From: Gammaproteobacteria bacterium SG8_30
GTDB taxonomy: Bacteria > Pseudomonadota > Gammaproteobacteria > Steroidobacterales > Steroidobacteraceae
DNA: 64,000 nt
Direction of reading: 5' to 3'
NCBI GenBank assembly: GCA_001303245.1
Contig: LJNS01000034.1
Span: 1 to 64,000, forward strand
The notes under the pieces are model-generated. The model worked only from the letters and a program-made list of their open reading frames with translations, did not search any database and had not been told where the DNA came from. Position numbers and translations under genes: made by a program. Within the stretch, counting starts at the first letter, position 1. Each line of letters starts with the position of its first letter. Positions 47,099 through 56,906 of the stretch are shown here, piece by piece.

Positions 47099-47635
47099 AT
47101 GAACCATGCACACGGCGGCGGCGAAAGGGAGTTCCTGCCCATCGGGATAGCGGTCCTGACGGTGTCCGACTCGCGCGACGAGCAGAGCGACAAGTCCGGC
47201 CGGTTGCTGGCCGGGCGGCTTGAGAAGGCCGGCCATCGCCTGGCCGACAAGGTCATCGTGCCCGACGACGTCTACCAGATCAGGGCGGTGGTCTCGCGCT
47301 GGATCGCCGATCCCGCGGTGAATGCCGTCATCACGACGGGCGGGACCGGCGTCACGGGACGCGACGGGACGCCGGAGGCCGTGCGGCCGCTGCTCGACAA
47401 GGTCATCGACGGCTTCGGCGAGATGTTCCGAAATCTCTCCTACGGCCAGATCAGGACCTCGACGCTGCAGTCGCGCGCGCTCGCGGGCGTCGCCAACGGC
47501 ACCTACGTGTTCTGCGTCCCGGGCTCCTCGGGCGCCTGCGCCACCGCGTGGGACGAGCTCATCGAGGCACAGCTCGACTTGCGCACGCGACCCTGCAATC
47601 TCGTCGAGCTGATGCCGCGCCTGCTCGAGAAGTGA
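47099..47635 (+). CDS. moaB: Molybdenum cofactor biosynthesis protein B
   Basis: 178 residues of the MoaB/MogA fold: [39 protein letters not shown] and [24 protein letters not shown]. It adenylylates molybdopterin before metal insertion (the MogA role). GGGAGAAG precedes the start. Confidence 0.95.
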   Translation: MNHAHGGGEREFLPIGIAVLTVSDSRDEQSDKSGRLLAGRLEKAGHRLADKVIVPDDVYQIRAVVSRWIADPAVNAVITTGGTGVTGRDGTPEAVRPLLDKVIDGFGEMFRNLSYGQIRTSTLQSRALAGVANGTYVFCVPGSSGACATAWDELIEAQLDLRTRPCNLVELMPRLLEK

Positions 47636-48738
47636 CCGCCTCGTCCGGAAGCGGCCCCGGCCCTGTGCGTCTCCTCGTCGGCACCGACAAGGGGCTCTTC
47701 CTCGTGCATTCGCCGCGCGCGGGAGCCTGGCGCATCGAAGGGCCCCGGCTGCCCGGCCACTCGGTGCTGCACGCGGCGGTCACGCCCGGCAGGACACGGG
47801 AGATCACGGTTGCGGCCCGGCACAACGTCTGGGGCGCACACCTCTATCGCAGCACGGACGGCGGCGGCAGCTTCGCGAGCCTGGATTCCGTACCGCACCA
47901 TGCCCCCGGCCGGCATGCCACGGCGCTCAAGGCCATCTGGAGCCTCGCCTGGACGCCCGACGGGTCGCGGCTCTACGCAGGCATCGACCCGGCCGGGCTG
48001 TTCCTGAGCGACGACCGCGGCGCCAGCTGGGCGCCCGTCGAGTCGCTGAACGACCACGGGACGCGCAGCGCCTGGGAGCCCTCGCGCGGCCTCTTCGCGG
48101 TCCACTCCCTCTGCATCGACCAGGCGCGACCCGGGCACATGGTGGTCGCCATCTCGGCCGGCGGGGCCTATCGCAGCGAGGACGGCGGCGCGAGCTGGCT
48201 CCCGGCGAACGTGGGCGTACGCGCGGAGAACCTGCCGGAGCGCTACCCCGTCGCCGGTCACAACGTCCACCGCATCGTCATGCACCCGGCGGACGGCGGG
48301 CGGCTGTACCGCCAGTGCTACAACGGCACCTATCGCAGCGACGACGGCGCGGCCAGCTGGAGCGAAGTCAGCGCAGGGCTGCCGAGCGACTTCGGCTACG
48401 CCATCGCCTGCGATCCGCACGACTCCGATACCGTGTTCCAGGTGCCCGAGTCGGGTGCGGACCTGCGGGTGACCGTCGACAGCAAGCTCCGGGTGTTTCG
48501 CAGCCGCGACGGCGGGCGGCACTGGGCGTCCGCCTCGGACGGGCTCCCCCAGCAGGACGTCTACGTCACGGTGCTGCGCGAGGCCATGGACTGCGACGAT
48601 TCCTCGCCCTGCGGCGTCTACTTCGGAACCTCCAGCGGCCACCTGTTCGCAAGCCGCGACGGCGGAGCGTCGTGGGTGTGCGTGGCGGCGTTCCTGCCGC
48701 GCATCCTGTGCGTGCAGGCCTTGCCGGCAGACGGCTGA
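47632..48738 (+). CDS. BNR/YVTN-repeat beta-propeller protein
   Basis: 368 residues without a signal peptide. Asp-box-like repeats recur: YRSTDGGGSFASL, LSDDRGASWAPV, YRSEDGGASWLPA, YRSDDGAASWSEV, RSRDGGRHWASA, ASRDGGASWVCV, about six blades of a propeller of the sialidase/Vps10-like class. Although annotated elsewhere as glycosyl hydrolase, no sialidase catalytic set is evident and it seems cytoplasmic. GTG start overlaps the moaB stop (GTGA), tying it to the Moco genes. A MoaD-like gene follows after yqeC. Confidence 0.8.
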   Translation: MTASSGSGPGPVRLLVGTDKGLFLVHSPRAGAWRIEGPRLPGHSVLHAAVTPGRTREITVAARHNVWGAHLYRSTDGGGSFASLDSVPHHAPGRHATALKAIWSLAWTPDGSRLYAGIDPAGLFLSDDRGASWAPVESLNDHGTRSAWEPSRGLFAVHSLCIDQARPGHMVVAISAGGAYRSEDGGASWLPANVGVRAENLPERYPVAGHNVHRIVMHPADGGRLYRQCYNGTYRSDDGAASWSEVSAGLPSDFGYAIACDPHDSDTVFQVPESGADLRVTVDSKLRVFRSRDGGRHWASASDGLPQQDVYVTVLREAMDCDDSSPCGVYFGTSSGHLFASRDGGASWVCVAAFLPRILCVQALPADG

Positions 48739-48742
48739 GCGG

Positions 48743-49501
48743 ATGACGGAGTCGCTGCTCGAGCTGCTGGAGGCCGAAAGCGGCATCGTCTGCGCCGTCG
48801 GCGCGGGCGGCAAGAAGACCGTCCTCAACCTGCTCTGCGCGCATCATCCCGGACGGGTGGCGCTCACGGCCTCCGTCGGCACGACCCGCTTCCCGCCCCT
48901 GCCCGGGCTGGAGGTCGTCGTGGAGGAGGACGAGCAGGCCCTGACGGACCGGATCCGCCAGGCACCTGGCACCGCGAAGGTGGCTTACGCCCGGCCGACC
49001 GACAAGCCCGGCCGACTGGGCGGGGTCTCCATGCAACTCATCGAACGGGTCCACGCCGAAGGCGGCTTCGCGGCCAGCTACGTCAAGGCGGATGGCGCGC
49101 GCATGCGGTGGATCAAGGCACCGGCGCCCGACGAGCCCGTCATCCCGCCGGCCTGCACGACGCTCATCGGCGTGGTCTCGGCACGCGCCATCGGCCAGCC
49201 GTTCGACGAGCGTGTCGCGCACCGCCTCGAAAGGCTCTCCCGGGTGACGGACATCGCCCGCACCGAGCCCATCTCCCCCTCACACGTCGGCCGGCTGATC
49301 GCGCACCCGGAGGGACTGATGAAGCGCGCGGAAGGTCGCGCCATGGTGGCGGTGATCAACATGGTCGACGACGCAGTGCGCGAGGTCCTCGCCCGCGAGG
49401 CGGCGGAGGCCGCCCTCGACCTGGCGCCCCGGCTCAACCGCGTCGTCCTCGCGCGCCTCAACCACCCGGAAGCGCCGGTCGTCGCCGTGATCCGGCGCTG
49501 A
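48743..49501 (+). CDS. yqeC: YqeC-like selenium/Moco-hydroxylase accessory protein
   Basis: 252 residues. IVCAVGAGGKKTVLNLLCAHHPGRVALTAS is a P-loop-like N-terminus, ASYVKADGARMRWIKAP and TTLIGVVSARAIGQPFDE are the family centre, and LIAHPEGLMKRAEGRAMVAVINMVDD the end. YqeC is linked to maturation of selenium-dependent molybdenum hydroxylases. No such hydroxylase or selenium gene is in the window and the FDH is of the Cys type, so its role here is open. It starts 4 nt after the propeller gene. Confidence 0.8.
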   Translation: MTESLLELLEAESGIVCAVGAGGKKTVLNLLCAHHPGRVALTASVGTTRFPPLPGLEVVVEEDEQALTDRIRQAPGTAKVAYARPTDKPGRLGGVSMQLIERVHAEGGFAASYVKADGARMRWIKAPAPDEPVIPPACTTLIGVVSARAIGQPFDERVAHRLERLSRVTDIARTEPISPSHVGRLIAHPEGLMKRAEGRAMVAVINMVDDAVREVLAREAAEAALDLAPRLNRVVLARLNHPEAPVVAVIRR

Positions 49502-49556
49502 GCGCCAGCGCACCCGGGCCGGCACGCAGCCGGCTGCAGGATCCCGGCCGCGGACC

Positions 49557-49562
49557 TACAAT
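49557..49562 (+). promoter_or_regulatory. Possible -10 box (TACAAT) just ahead of the MoaD-like gene
   Basis: TACAAT ends 6 nt before the ATG and no Shine-Dalgarno sequence lies between, so transcription could start at or very near the start codon (leaderless mRNA). No -35 box is clear. Confidence 0.3.
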
Positions 49563-49568
49563 CCGGAC

Positions 49569-49847
49569 ATGGCCGAAGTCACCGTGCGAATACCGGCGGC
49601 GCTGCAGGACTTCACGGGGGGCGCCCGCGAGTGCGCCGTCACCGCGGCCAGCGTGGCCGACGTGGTTGCCCGCCTCGGCGAACGACATCCGCAGCTGGCA
49701 TCCCGCCTGCTGACTCCCGACGGTACGCTCCGTCCGTTCGTGAACGTCTTCGTCGGAGCGGACAACGTCCGTGACCTCCAGGGCCTGGACACGCGGATTC
49801 CCGAAGGCACTCCCGTCACGATCCTGCCCGCCGTTGCCGGCGGGTGA
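49569..49847 (+). CDS. MoaD/ThiS-family ubiquitin-like sulfur carrier
   Basis: 92 residues: VTVRIPAALQDFTGGARECAV opens a beta-grasp fold, FVNVFVGADNVRDLQGLDTRIPEGTPVTILPAVAGG closes it with the C-terminal Gly-Gly that is adenylylated and thiocarboxylated in this family. It could be the small subunit of molybdopterin synthase or the carrier of another sulfur-transfer or conjugation pathway; MoaE is not in the window. It is near, but not coupled to, the BNR propeller gene. Confidence 0.85.
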   Translation: MAEVTVRIPAALQDFTGGARECAVTAASVADVVARLGERHPQLASRLLTPDGTLRPFVNVFVGADNVRDLQGLDTRIPEGTPVTILPAVAGG

Positions 49848-49992
49848 CCGACCGGCCGCGGGACCTTCGGCCGGCAATGCGTGGCGGACGACGGTACCCG
49901 GTGACGGGATCCTCCGGCCCGTCTAGACTCCCGCGCACGACGACGAAGGGGGATCGCATGGCCGCCACCTGCGGCGGACAGGAGGGGCTCGC

Positions 49993-51840
49993 TTGAGCGC
50001 GGTCGCCGTACCGGCGGCGGCGCCCTCGATGTTCGCCGTCTTCCGGAAGCGCGACTTCCGGCTGCTGTGGCTCGCGCAGCTCATCTCGACCGCGGGCTCG
50101 GCGCTCACCGACCTGGCCGCCGGAATCTACGTCTACCGGGTCACCGGGTCGGCCCTCGCGGTCGGGCTGACGCTGATGGTCACGGCCATCCCGACGCTGG
50201 TCGTGGGCCTGCTGGCCGGCGTCTTCGTCGATCGCCACGACCGCAAGCGCATCATGTGGACGACCTGCCTGATCCAGGCCATCGTCGTCGCCGGCATCGC
50301 GATGGTGATCGAGTTCGACTCGATCGCGCTGCCCGGTCTGTTCCTGCTGCTGCTCGCGAATGCGGGCATCAAGCAGTTCTTCGATCCGGCCTACGACAGC
50401 CTGATCCCGGAGCTGGCCTCGGAGGAGGAGCTCGCTGCGGCGAACTCCTTCCTGTCCATCGCCTCCTTCGGCTCGACCGCGATCGGCTTCGCCGCGGCCG
50501 GGCTGCTGGCCAGCACCGTGGACCTCTACTGGGCGTTCATGATCGACGCCGCCTCGTTCGTCTTCTGCGCGGGGCTGATCGGGCTCATGGGCCGCTATCC
50601 GATGCCGAAGCCCGAGGACGAGGCCAGCGTCCGCGTCATCCTCGCGAACCTCCGCTCCGGCCTCTCGACGCTGTGGCACACGCCCATCATCCGCTCGCTC
50701 TTCTACGTGGGCGCGCTGGTGTTCTTCTCTTTCGGGCTGTGGAACGTGCTGCTGCTGCCGTTCTCGATCAGCACCCTCGGGGCCACGGAGTTCGAGTACG
50801 GCCTGCAGGAAGGCCTGACGTCGGTCGGTTTCGTGCTGGGCTCGTTCTTCATGGCCCGCTTCGCCCAGCGGATGCCGGAGCCGGTGTGGGTCATCGTCGG
50901 CAACGTCGGCATGGGCCTGGCCGGGCTCGTCTATGCGCTCGCGACCAGCATCCCGCTCGCCATCGCGATGGTCATGGTCTCCGGGTTCTTCAACTCTCCC
51001 ATGTCCGTAGCGAGGCAGACGCTGCTGCAGCGGAACATACCGCGGGACAAGCGGGGCCGGGTATTCTCCGCCTACTACGTCATGCGCGACATCATCTTCC
51101 TCGCCGGAATGGGCGGCGCCGGGCTCGCGGACGTGTTCGACATCCGCCTGATGCTCGTCTTCTCCTCGCTGCTGCTGTTCGCCTCGGCCCTCCTCACGCT
51201 GTTCGCACCCGGGCTCGGCATCGCGACCTGGCGGGCCGTCTCCGCGCGGCTCGCCGCGGCCGAAGCGGCACCCCCGCCCGAGGTCCTGCCGACACGGCCT
51301 GCGACACCCGCCGACTTCGACCTGCTCGCTTCGCGCATCGGCCCGCTGGCGCAGCTGTCGCCGGAACAGCGCGCGTCCTTCCTGGGCGATGCGACCGTCC
51401 GCCGGCTACCGGCCGGCACCCGGATCGTCGAGCATGGCTCGACGGCTTCCTCGGCCTACTTCGTCCTCGACGGCAGCGCCACGGCCGGCGTGCCCACCGA
51501 GGTGGGCTACCGCGGCCTGTCGACCATGGGGGCCGGCGACTTCTTCGGCGAGATCGCGGCGCTCACCGGAAGTCCGCGGACCGCGGACGTGGTGGCCGAT
51601 GCCGACACGACGCTCCTCGAGGTACCGGCATCCGCCCTGCGCGCCGTCATGGTCGTGCCGGAGGTCCAGAAGCTGCTGCTGTCTACGCTGACGACGCGAC
51701 TGCTGCGGACCGAGTCGGCGGACCTGCCCCGACTTGCCGGTCTCGACCCGGACGCGTTGCGTGATCTGCGCGTTGCGCGACCGGACGCGGACCCCGACGA
51801 CCGGCCGCCCGGCGGCGGCCCGACGTCGGCGGCCCGCTGA
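49993..51840 (+). CDS. MFS transporter fused to a C-terminal cyclic-nucleotide-binding domain
   Basis: 615 residues. About 1-410 is a 12-helix MFS permease of the EntS-like type (RKRDFRLLWLAQLISTAGSALTDLAAGIYVY; VFVDRHDRKRIMWTT between helices 2 and 3). About 450-580 is a cNMP-binding beta-roll (GTRIVEHGSTASSAYFVLDGSA, GAGDFFGEIAALTGSPRTADVVADADTTLLEVP) with the GEI-A-L...R-A phosphate-binding cassette. The TTG start is preceded by AGGAGGG at good distance. Substrate unknown; nucleotide control of export is inferred. A stand-alone cNMP domain gene follows. Confidence 0.85.
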   Translation: MSAVAVPAAAPSMFAVFRKRDFRLLWLAQLISTAGSALTDLAAGIYVYRVTGSALAVGLTLMVTAIPTLVVGLLAGVFVDRHDRKRIMWTTCLIQAIVVAGIAMVIEFDSIALPGLFLLLLANAGIKQFFDPAYDSLIPELASEEELAAANSFLSIASFGSTAIGFAAAGLLASTVDLYWAFMIDAASFVFCAGLIGLMGRYPMPKPEDEASVRVILANLRSGLSTLWHTPIIRSLFYVGALVFFSFGLWNVLLLPFSISTLGATEFEYGLQEGLTSVGFVLGSFFMARFAQRMPEPVWVIVGNVGMGLAGLVYALATSIPLAIAMVMVSGFFNSPMSVARQTLLQRNIPRDKRGRVFSAYYVMRDIIFLAGMGGAGLADVFDIRLMLVFSSLLLFASALLTLFAPGLGIATWRAVSARLAAAEAAPPPEVLPTRPATPADFDLLASRIGPLAQLSPEQRASFLGDATVRRLPAGTRIVEHGSTASSAYFVLDGSATAGVPTEVGYRGLSTMGAGDFFGEIAALTGSPRTADVVADADTTLLEVPASALRAVMVVPEVQKLLLSTLTTRLLRTESADLPRLAGLDPDALRDLRVARPDADPDDRPPGGGPTSAAR

Positions 51841-51886
51841 ACATCCGGCGGCCGCACGGACCGGAGATCGCATGCTGCCTTCGGGG

Positions 51887-51892
51887 TATGAT
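51887..51892 (+). promoter_or_regulatory. Possible -10 box (TATGAT) for the cNMP-binding protein gene
   Basis: TATGAT lies 33-38 nt upstream of the start codon of the stand-alone cNMP protein, in the 84-nt gap after the MFS fusion. No clear -35 box. Confidence 0.3.
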
Positions 51893-51924
51893 CACGTAGC
51901 GCGCCGGCGCCGTGGAGGATGCAG

Positions 51925-52359
51925 ATGTTCAGCAAGAAAGACAGGGTGGGGAAGCTCGGCCAGGTGAGGCTCTTCAAGGAGCTGTCGAAGTCCGACCTGA
52001 AGGAGCTCGAGGACATCGGCAGGGTGGTCCCGCACGCCGCGGGCCACACCATCATCGACCAGGGGGAGTCCGGCGCGGGCTTTCACATGATCCTGACCGG
52101 CGAGGTCAAGGTCGTGCGAGGAGGCAGGACGGTCGCGCGCCTCGGCCCGGGCGAGGTCTTCGGCGAAATGGCGCTCATCGACGGGGGGCCGCGCACCGCG
52201 ACGGTCGTCGCCGAGACGGAAACGACCACCTTCGCCATCGCCACCTGGGATTTCCGCGCGCTGGTGAAGAAGCGCCCCGGCATGTCCTGGTCGCTGCTGC
52301 TCAGCATGACCGAGCGCCTGCGCGAGGCTCAGCGGAAAGAGGACGAGATACGCGCCTGA
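51925..52359 (+). CDS. Stand-alone cyclic-nucleotide-binding domain protein
   Basis: 144 residues, almost entirely one cNMP-binding domain: LFKELSKSDLKELEDIGRVVPHAAGHTIIDQGESGAGFHMILTGEVKVVR, then GPGEVFGEMALIDGGPRTATVVAETETTTFAI, with the FGEMAL...RTA phosphate-binding cassette. No DNA-binding domain follows, so it is not a Crp-type regulator. The start with GGAGG at 8 nt is chosen over an ATG two codons upstream. Related in sequence to the domain on the preceding MFS protein. Confidence 0.85.
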   Translation: MFSKKDRVGKLGQVRLFKELSKSDLKELEDIGRVVPHAAGHTIIDQGESGAGFHMILTGEVKVVRGGRTVARLGPGEVFGEMALIDGGPRTATVVAETETTTFAIATWDFRALVKKRPGMSWSLLLSMTERLREAQRKEDEIRA

Positions 52360-52422
52360 TGCGAGGCCAGTGAGCGGCCGGCCGGCTGCCCCGCTCCGTC
52401 GGTCGGCGGGCGCGGCTGCCGC

Positions 52423-53484
52423 TCAGCCGCTTCCCTGTGTGCGAACCTTCTGGCCGTCCTCGAGCCTGTCGGCTCCGCGAACGACGATGCGCTCCCCTAC
52501 CTTCAGTGCGCCGTTGACGGCCACCCGGTTGCCGCTTCCTTCACCGAGCTTGACGGTCACGCGCTCCGCGACGCTCTCGGCATTCACCCGGTACACGAAA
52601 TTACCCTCGCGCCGCACGACCACCGCGTCGCGCGGCACCACCAGCGCCACCCGGCGCTCCTCGAGCGGCATCTCGACCTTGACCAGCTGGCCTGGCATCA
52701 CTCTCCCGGCCGCGCCCTTGGACAGATCGATGCGCAACTCGAAGGTCTGCGACACCGGGTCGCCCGACGGCACCAGCGTCCTGACCACGCCTTCTTCGCG
52801 CGTCGTCCCGTCCAGCGCGACCTGCAGGCGGTCGCCGGCCTCGAGCTTCGACTGGTAGGCGATGGGCGCGGCGGCGCGGACCTCGAGGTTCTCGAGGTCC
52901 ACGAAGCGACCCACGACCTCGCCGGGGACGACGTACTCACCGGCCTGCTTGTGACGCTCGGCGACCAGGCCGTTGAACCGCGCCTTCATGGTCGAGCGCA
53001 CGATCTCGTCGTCGACCTGGCGGATCCGGGTCTCCAGGATGGCCATGTCCCCGCGCGCGGTGTCGCGCCGCGACACCGCCTCGTCGAGCTGGAACTCGGA
53101 GACGTTCTGCGCCTCGCGCAGCTTGACGTAGCGCTCGGCCACCGACGCCTGGTGCGCCTCGTTGACTGCCTCGCGCTCGAGCAGCCGCTGCAGTTCCTCG
53201 CGCCGCAGCCGCAGCGGTCCCGTGTCGAGCCGCGCGATCGGCTGCCCGGCCCGCACGCGCGTACCGGGCTCCGCCACCCAGTCGAGCTCGCCCGCGACCG
53301 ACGCCGTCACGGCGACGTCGTTGCGGCTGAAGACCGTGCCGTTGAGCGGCAGCTGCGAGGTCATGTCCATGCTTTGGACGAGCGCCGTCTCGACGATGGC
53401 ACCCTCCTCCTCCTGGCCGGCCACCACGACCGGAACCAGCGCCAGCGTCAGCAACACCACCCGTGAACGGACTTCCCTGTGCAT
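52423..53484 (-). CDS. RND efflux periplasmic adaptor (membrane fusion protein)
   Basis: 353 residues: signal peptide (VVLLTLALVPVVVAGQ), a lipoyl-like half with NDVAVTASVAGELDWVAEPGTRVRAGQPIARLD, a helical hairpin (about 95-165), FNGLVAERHKQAGEYVVPGEVVGRFVDLENLEV and a beta-barrel/proximal domain. It links an inner-membrane RND pump to an outer-membrane channel; no channel gene is present. Its ATG shares a base with the permease stop (TGATG), and GGAGG precedes it. Confidence 0.9.
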   Translation of the reverse strand: MHREVRSRVVLLTLALVPVVVAGQEEEGAIVETALVQSMDMTSQLPLNGTVFSRNDVAVTASVAGELDWVAEPGTRVRAGQPIARLDTGPLRLRREELQRLLEREAVNEAHQASVAERYVKLREAQNVSEFQLDEAVSRRDTARGDMAILETRIRQVDDEIVRSTMKARFNGLVAERHKQAGEYVVPGEVVGRFVDLENLEVRAAAPIAYQSKLEAGDRLQVALDGTTREEGVVRTLVPSGDPVSQTFELRIDLSKGAAGRVMPGQLVKVEMPLEERRVALVVPRDAVVVRREGNFVYRVNAESVAERVTVKLGEGSGNRVAVNGALKVGERIVVRGADRLEDGQKVRTQGSG

Positions 53485-56400
53485 CACGCCTCCGAGATCC
53501 TCGCCCGCGCCAGCGCCGCGATATCCTCGCGCCGGCGCCTGAACGCCACTCCCATCCCGAGCAGGCTCGGCATCAAGAGCAGCGTCAGCGCCGCGCTGCA
53601 GGTCATGCCGCCCACGATCACCGCCGCCAGGCCGCGGTAGATCTAGCCCACGCCGGGCATCAGCATCAGCGGCAGCATGCCGAAGATGCTCGTCAGGGTG
53701 CTCATGAAGATCGGCCGCGCCCTCATCCGCACGGCGTCACGGATGGCCTGCCGCTGCTCCACGCCCTCGCGCTCGAGCTGCCGGGTCCGGTCGACCAGCA
53801 GGATCGCGTTGTTGACCACGAGGCCCAGCAGGATGATGAAGCCGATCATGGTCAGCATGTCGAGCGACTGGTAGCTGAACAGGTTGAAGATCTTGAGCGC
53901 GATGATCCCGCCGGCGATCGCGGGCGGCATCACCAGCAGGACGAGCAGGCTGTCCCAGGCCGAGCGGAAGATGGCCGCCATGATCGCGAACAGGATCAGC
54001 ACCGCGATGACGAAGTTGACGAGCATGCCGTTGACCGCCTGCTCGAGGCGGTCGGCGCTGCCGCGGTAGCGGATCGAGGCGCCCGGGGGAAGCAGCGCCT
54101 GGATCTCGGGTCCGAGCTCTGCCCGGAGCCGCTCGAGGGCCTCCTCGAGCGTCACGTGCTCGGGCGGCAGGAGGTTGATGGTCACCGTCCGCAGCCCGTC
54201 GACCCGCTGCAGCTGCACGGGACCCACCGTGTAGTCGATGTTTGCCAGTTCCCCGACCTTCTGCACGCCGGCCAGGGGCGTTGCGATGGGCATGCTCGCG
54301 AACTCCTCCGGCGTGCCCCAGCGCGGACCGTGGACGATCACGTCGTAGCGGCGGTTGCCGTCGAAGTACTCCCCCGCGAACAGGCCATCGGTCAGCGTTC
54401 GCACCGCATCCGCGAGCTGTGCCCGGTCGATGCCCGCCTGGCCGAGGCGCTTGTCGTCGGGGAGGATGCGCAGCTCCGGCTGGTTCATGGCCAGTGCCGG
54501 CTGCGCCCAGGAGGTTGCGTCGTCCCACATGCTGCGCAGCTTGTCCATGCCGGCCGAGGCGACCTCCATCAGCGTCTCGAGGTCCGCACCGCGGATGTCG
54601 ATGGCGATGCTGCGCCCGCCGCCGGCGTCGACCTGGATCATGGACGCCCGCTGGACGTAGGGCTCGACACCGGGCAGGTCCGCCAGGATCTCCTCGCGCA
54701 TCAGGTCCATCATGGGCTCGACGCCCTCGGGCTTTGCAGGGTAGAGGAACACGACGGCCCAACCGGGTCCGACGCCCACGTTGTAGCCGCGCACGCCCGG
54801 CTCCTTCTCGCCCTTGTAATGCGGCTCGAGTCGCTTCTCGATGACTGCGAAGATCTCCCTCTCGACCATGTCGAGGTTGGTGCCGGGCGGCAGCTCGAGA
54901 TAGCTCTCGATCGCATCCACGTCGGCTCGCGGCAGGAAGTCCACCTTGGGCATGAACAGCACGCTCGCGAGCACCGAGAAGCCGAGGATCGACACGATCC
55001 ACATGCGCCGGTCCTTGTAGGTGAGCGTGCGCTCCCCCAGCCAGTCCGAGAGCCGGTCCCAGAAACGGCTCAGGGGATCGTCCGGCGCGTCCGAGGAGAC
55101 GAAGTGCGCCGTGGCGGCGGGCAGGATCGTCAGCGAGACGACCAGCGAGGTGATGACGGCCACCGAGAGCGTGATGGCGAGATCCTGGAACAGCTGCCCT
55201 TCCACGCCCTCGATGAACAGGATCGGCATGAAGATCGCGACCGTCGTGAGCGTGGAGGACAGGAGCGCCATCGCCACCTCGGCGGCACCTTTCTCCGAGG
55301 CCTCCATGCGGCTCATCCCCTGCTGGCTGAGACGCATGACGTTTTCCTGGACGATGATGGAGGCATCCATGGCCAGGCCCACGGCGAAGGCGAGCCCCGC
55401 GAGCGATATCACGTTCAGGCTGTGCCCGGTGGCCGACAGCGCCAGGAACGCCCCCATGAGCGACAGCGGGATGCTCAGCGCGATCACGAGCGTCGCCCGC
55501 ATGATGCGCAGGAAGTAGAAGAGCACCATGCTCGACAACGCGAGGCCGAGCAGGAGGTTGCCCTGCACCAGCGCGATCGCCCGGCGGATGTGCAGCGAGG
55601 CGTCGAAGCTCAGCTCGAGCTTCAGGTTCTGGCGCGCCAGCGGCCCGGCGTTCAGCTCATCGAGCGCCACCTTGAGGTTGTCGAGCAGCTGCACCGTGTT
55701 GGCGCCGTTGCCCCGCTCGAGGCGGATGTAATACGAGGGCTGGCCGTTTCGACGCGAGAAGCTGTTGCGCTCCATCCAGCCGGTCCGGACTTCCGCCACG
55801 TCGCGCAGGTAGACCGGCTGGCCGTTGCGCCAGCCGACGACCAGCGCACCGAGCTCGTCGATGCCGTAGCTGCCGGCGAAGCGCACCGTGTACTGGCGCG
55901 CGCCGACCTCGGCGAACCCGCCCGACACGTCGGTCGCACGGCGCAGCGCGCGGGCGACCTCCTCGATAGCGATGCCCATGCCCGCCAGCCGGTAGGGATC
56001 GATGTTGACGGCGATCTCGCGCTGCCTCTGGGACTCGAGCCGGACGCGGGCGACCCCCGGGATGCGGGCAAGCCGCGGCTCCACGACGGTCTCGACCAGA
56101 TCTTCGTAGACGACCATGTCCATGGTCTTGTCGCCGTCGGGCCGGTATAGCTGTAGCGTGGCGGCGGCGTTGTTGCCCGTGGTCCCTGCCCCGGCCGCAA
56201 CGATTGGCTCTTCCGCGTCGCCGGGCAGTGGCGGTGCCTGGTTCAGGTTGGTGATGACGTCGATGAGCCCCTTCTGCATGTCCCAGCCGATCTCGAAGTT
56301 GAGCTCGATGTAGCCCTCGTCCCGGGAGATCGAGCTCACCATGCTGGTGACGCCCTCGATGTTGCGCAGCACCCGCTCCTGGGGCTGGATGATCTGTTCC

Positions 56401-56579
56401 TCGATCTCCTCGGGGGCCGCTGCCCGCCAGGCGGTGTAGATCCCTATCCTCGGCGGGGTGAGCTCCGGCAGCAGCTGGATCGGCAACCTGAACAGGGCCA
56501 GCGTCCCGAATCCCAGCAGCAGCAGCGAGACGACCAAGGTCGCCGCCGGGTTGCGGACCGCCATCCGGGTGATGTTCAA
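53484..56579 (-). pseudogene. RND efflux permease with a premature TAG near the C-terminus
   Basis: The frame reads 978 residues from MNITRMAVRNPAATLVVSLLLLGFG to a TAG at 53643-53645, after LPLMLMPGVG. Beyond the stop the same frame continues IYRGLAAVIVGGMTCSAALTLLLMPSLLGMG...ARISEA to a TGA that overlaps the adaptor start, giving the normal RND length of about 1030. The region GVGSEIYRGL of relatives suggests that loss of 3 nt turned GGC-TCG-GAG into GGC-TAG. GLAFAVGLAMDASIIV (TM4) keeps the proton-relay Asp. As it stands the last membrane helix is lost. Substrate unknown. Confidence 0.85.
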
Positions 56580-56906
56580 GTGATCCCCTCCGTGGGCTGC
56601 CGTTCGTCGTCGGCTGCGCCCGGCGTCGATTTAGCGTGAAAGATTGCGCGAGTGCAACAGCGCGTCATCGTAGGCCGCGGGCACGATGGGCGAGAGTCGA
56701 CCGGGAGACCAACTGGGACCCGCGGCGATAGGCCCTTCCGGACCCGCGGAGACCGCGTGACGCCGTCCACTGGTTGGTCGGCGGCGTCACTCGTGCTGCA
56801 CTGCAAGACGAAACGTCGCCCAGGAGCGACAAAGCCGGCTCGCGACGTCGTGGCCCGAACCGACACACTCCGTTCAGAAGGCCTCGACACGAATCTAGGA
56901 GGACGC
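56580..56906. other. 327-nt intergenic region, no gene seen
   Basis: It separates the RND permease (minus) from the outer-membrane protein (plus) and must contain both promoters. I see no coding frame with typical codon use, no RNA gene and no strong hairpin. AGGAGGACGC just before 56907 is the ribosome site of the next gene. Confidence 0.6.

Noticed and set aside
47632-48738. Sialidase/glycosyl hydrolase
   Set aside because: Asp-box repeats are present, but there is no export signal and no evident sialidase arginine triad or nucleophile Tyr.
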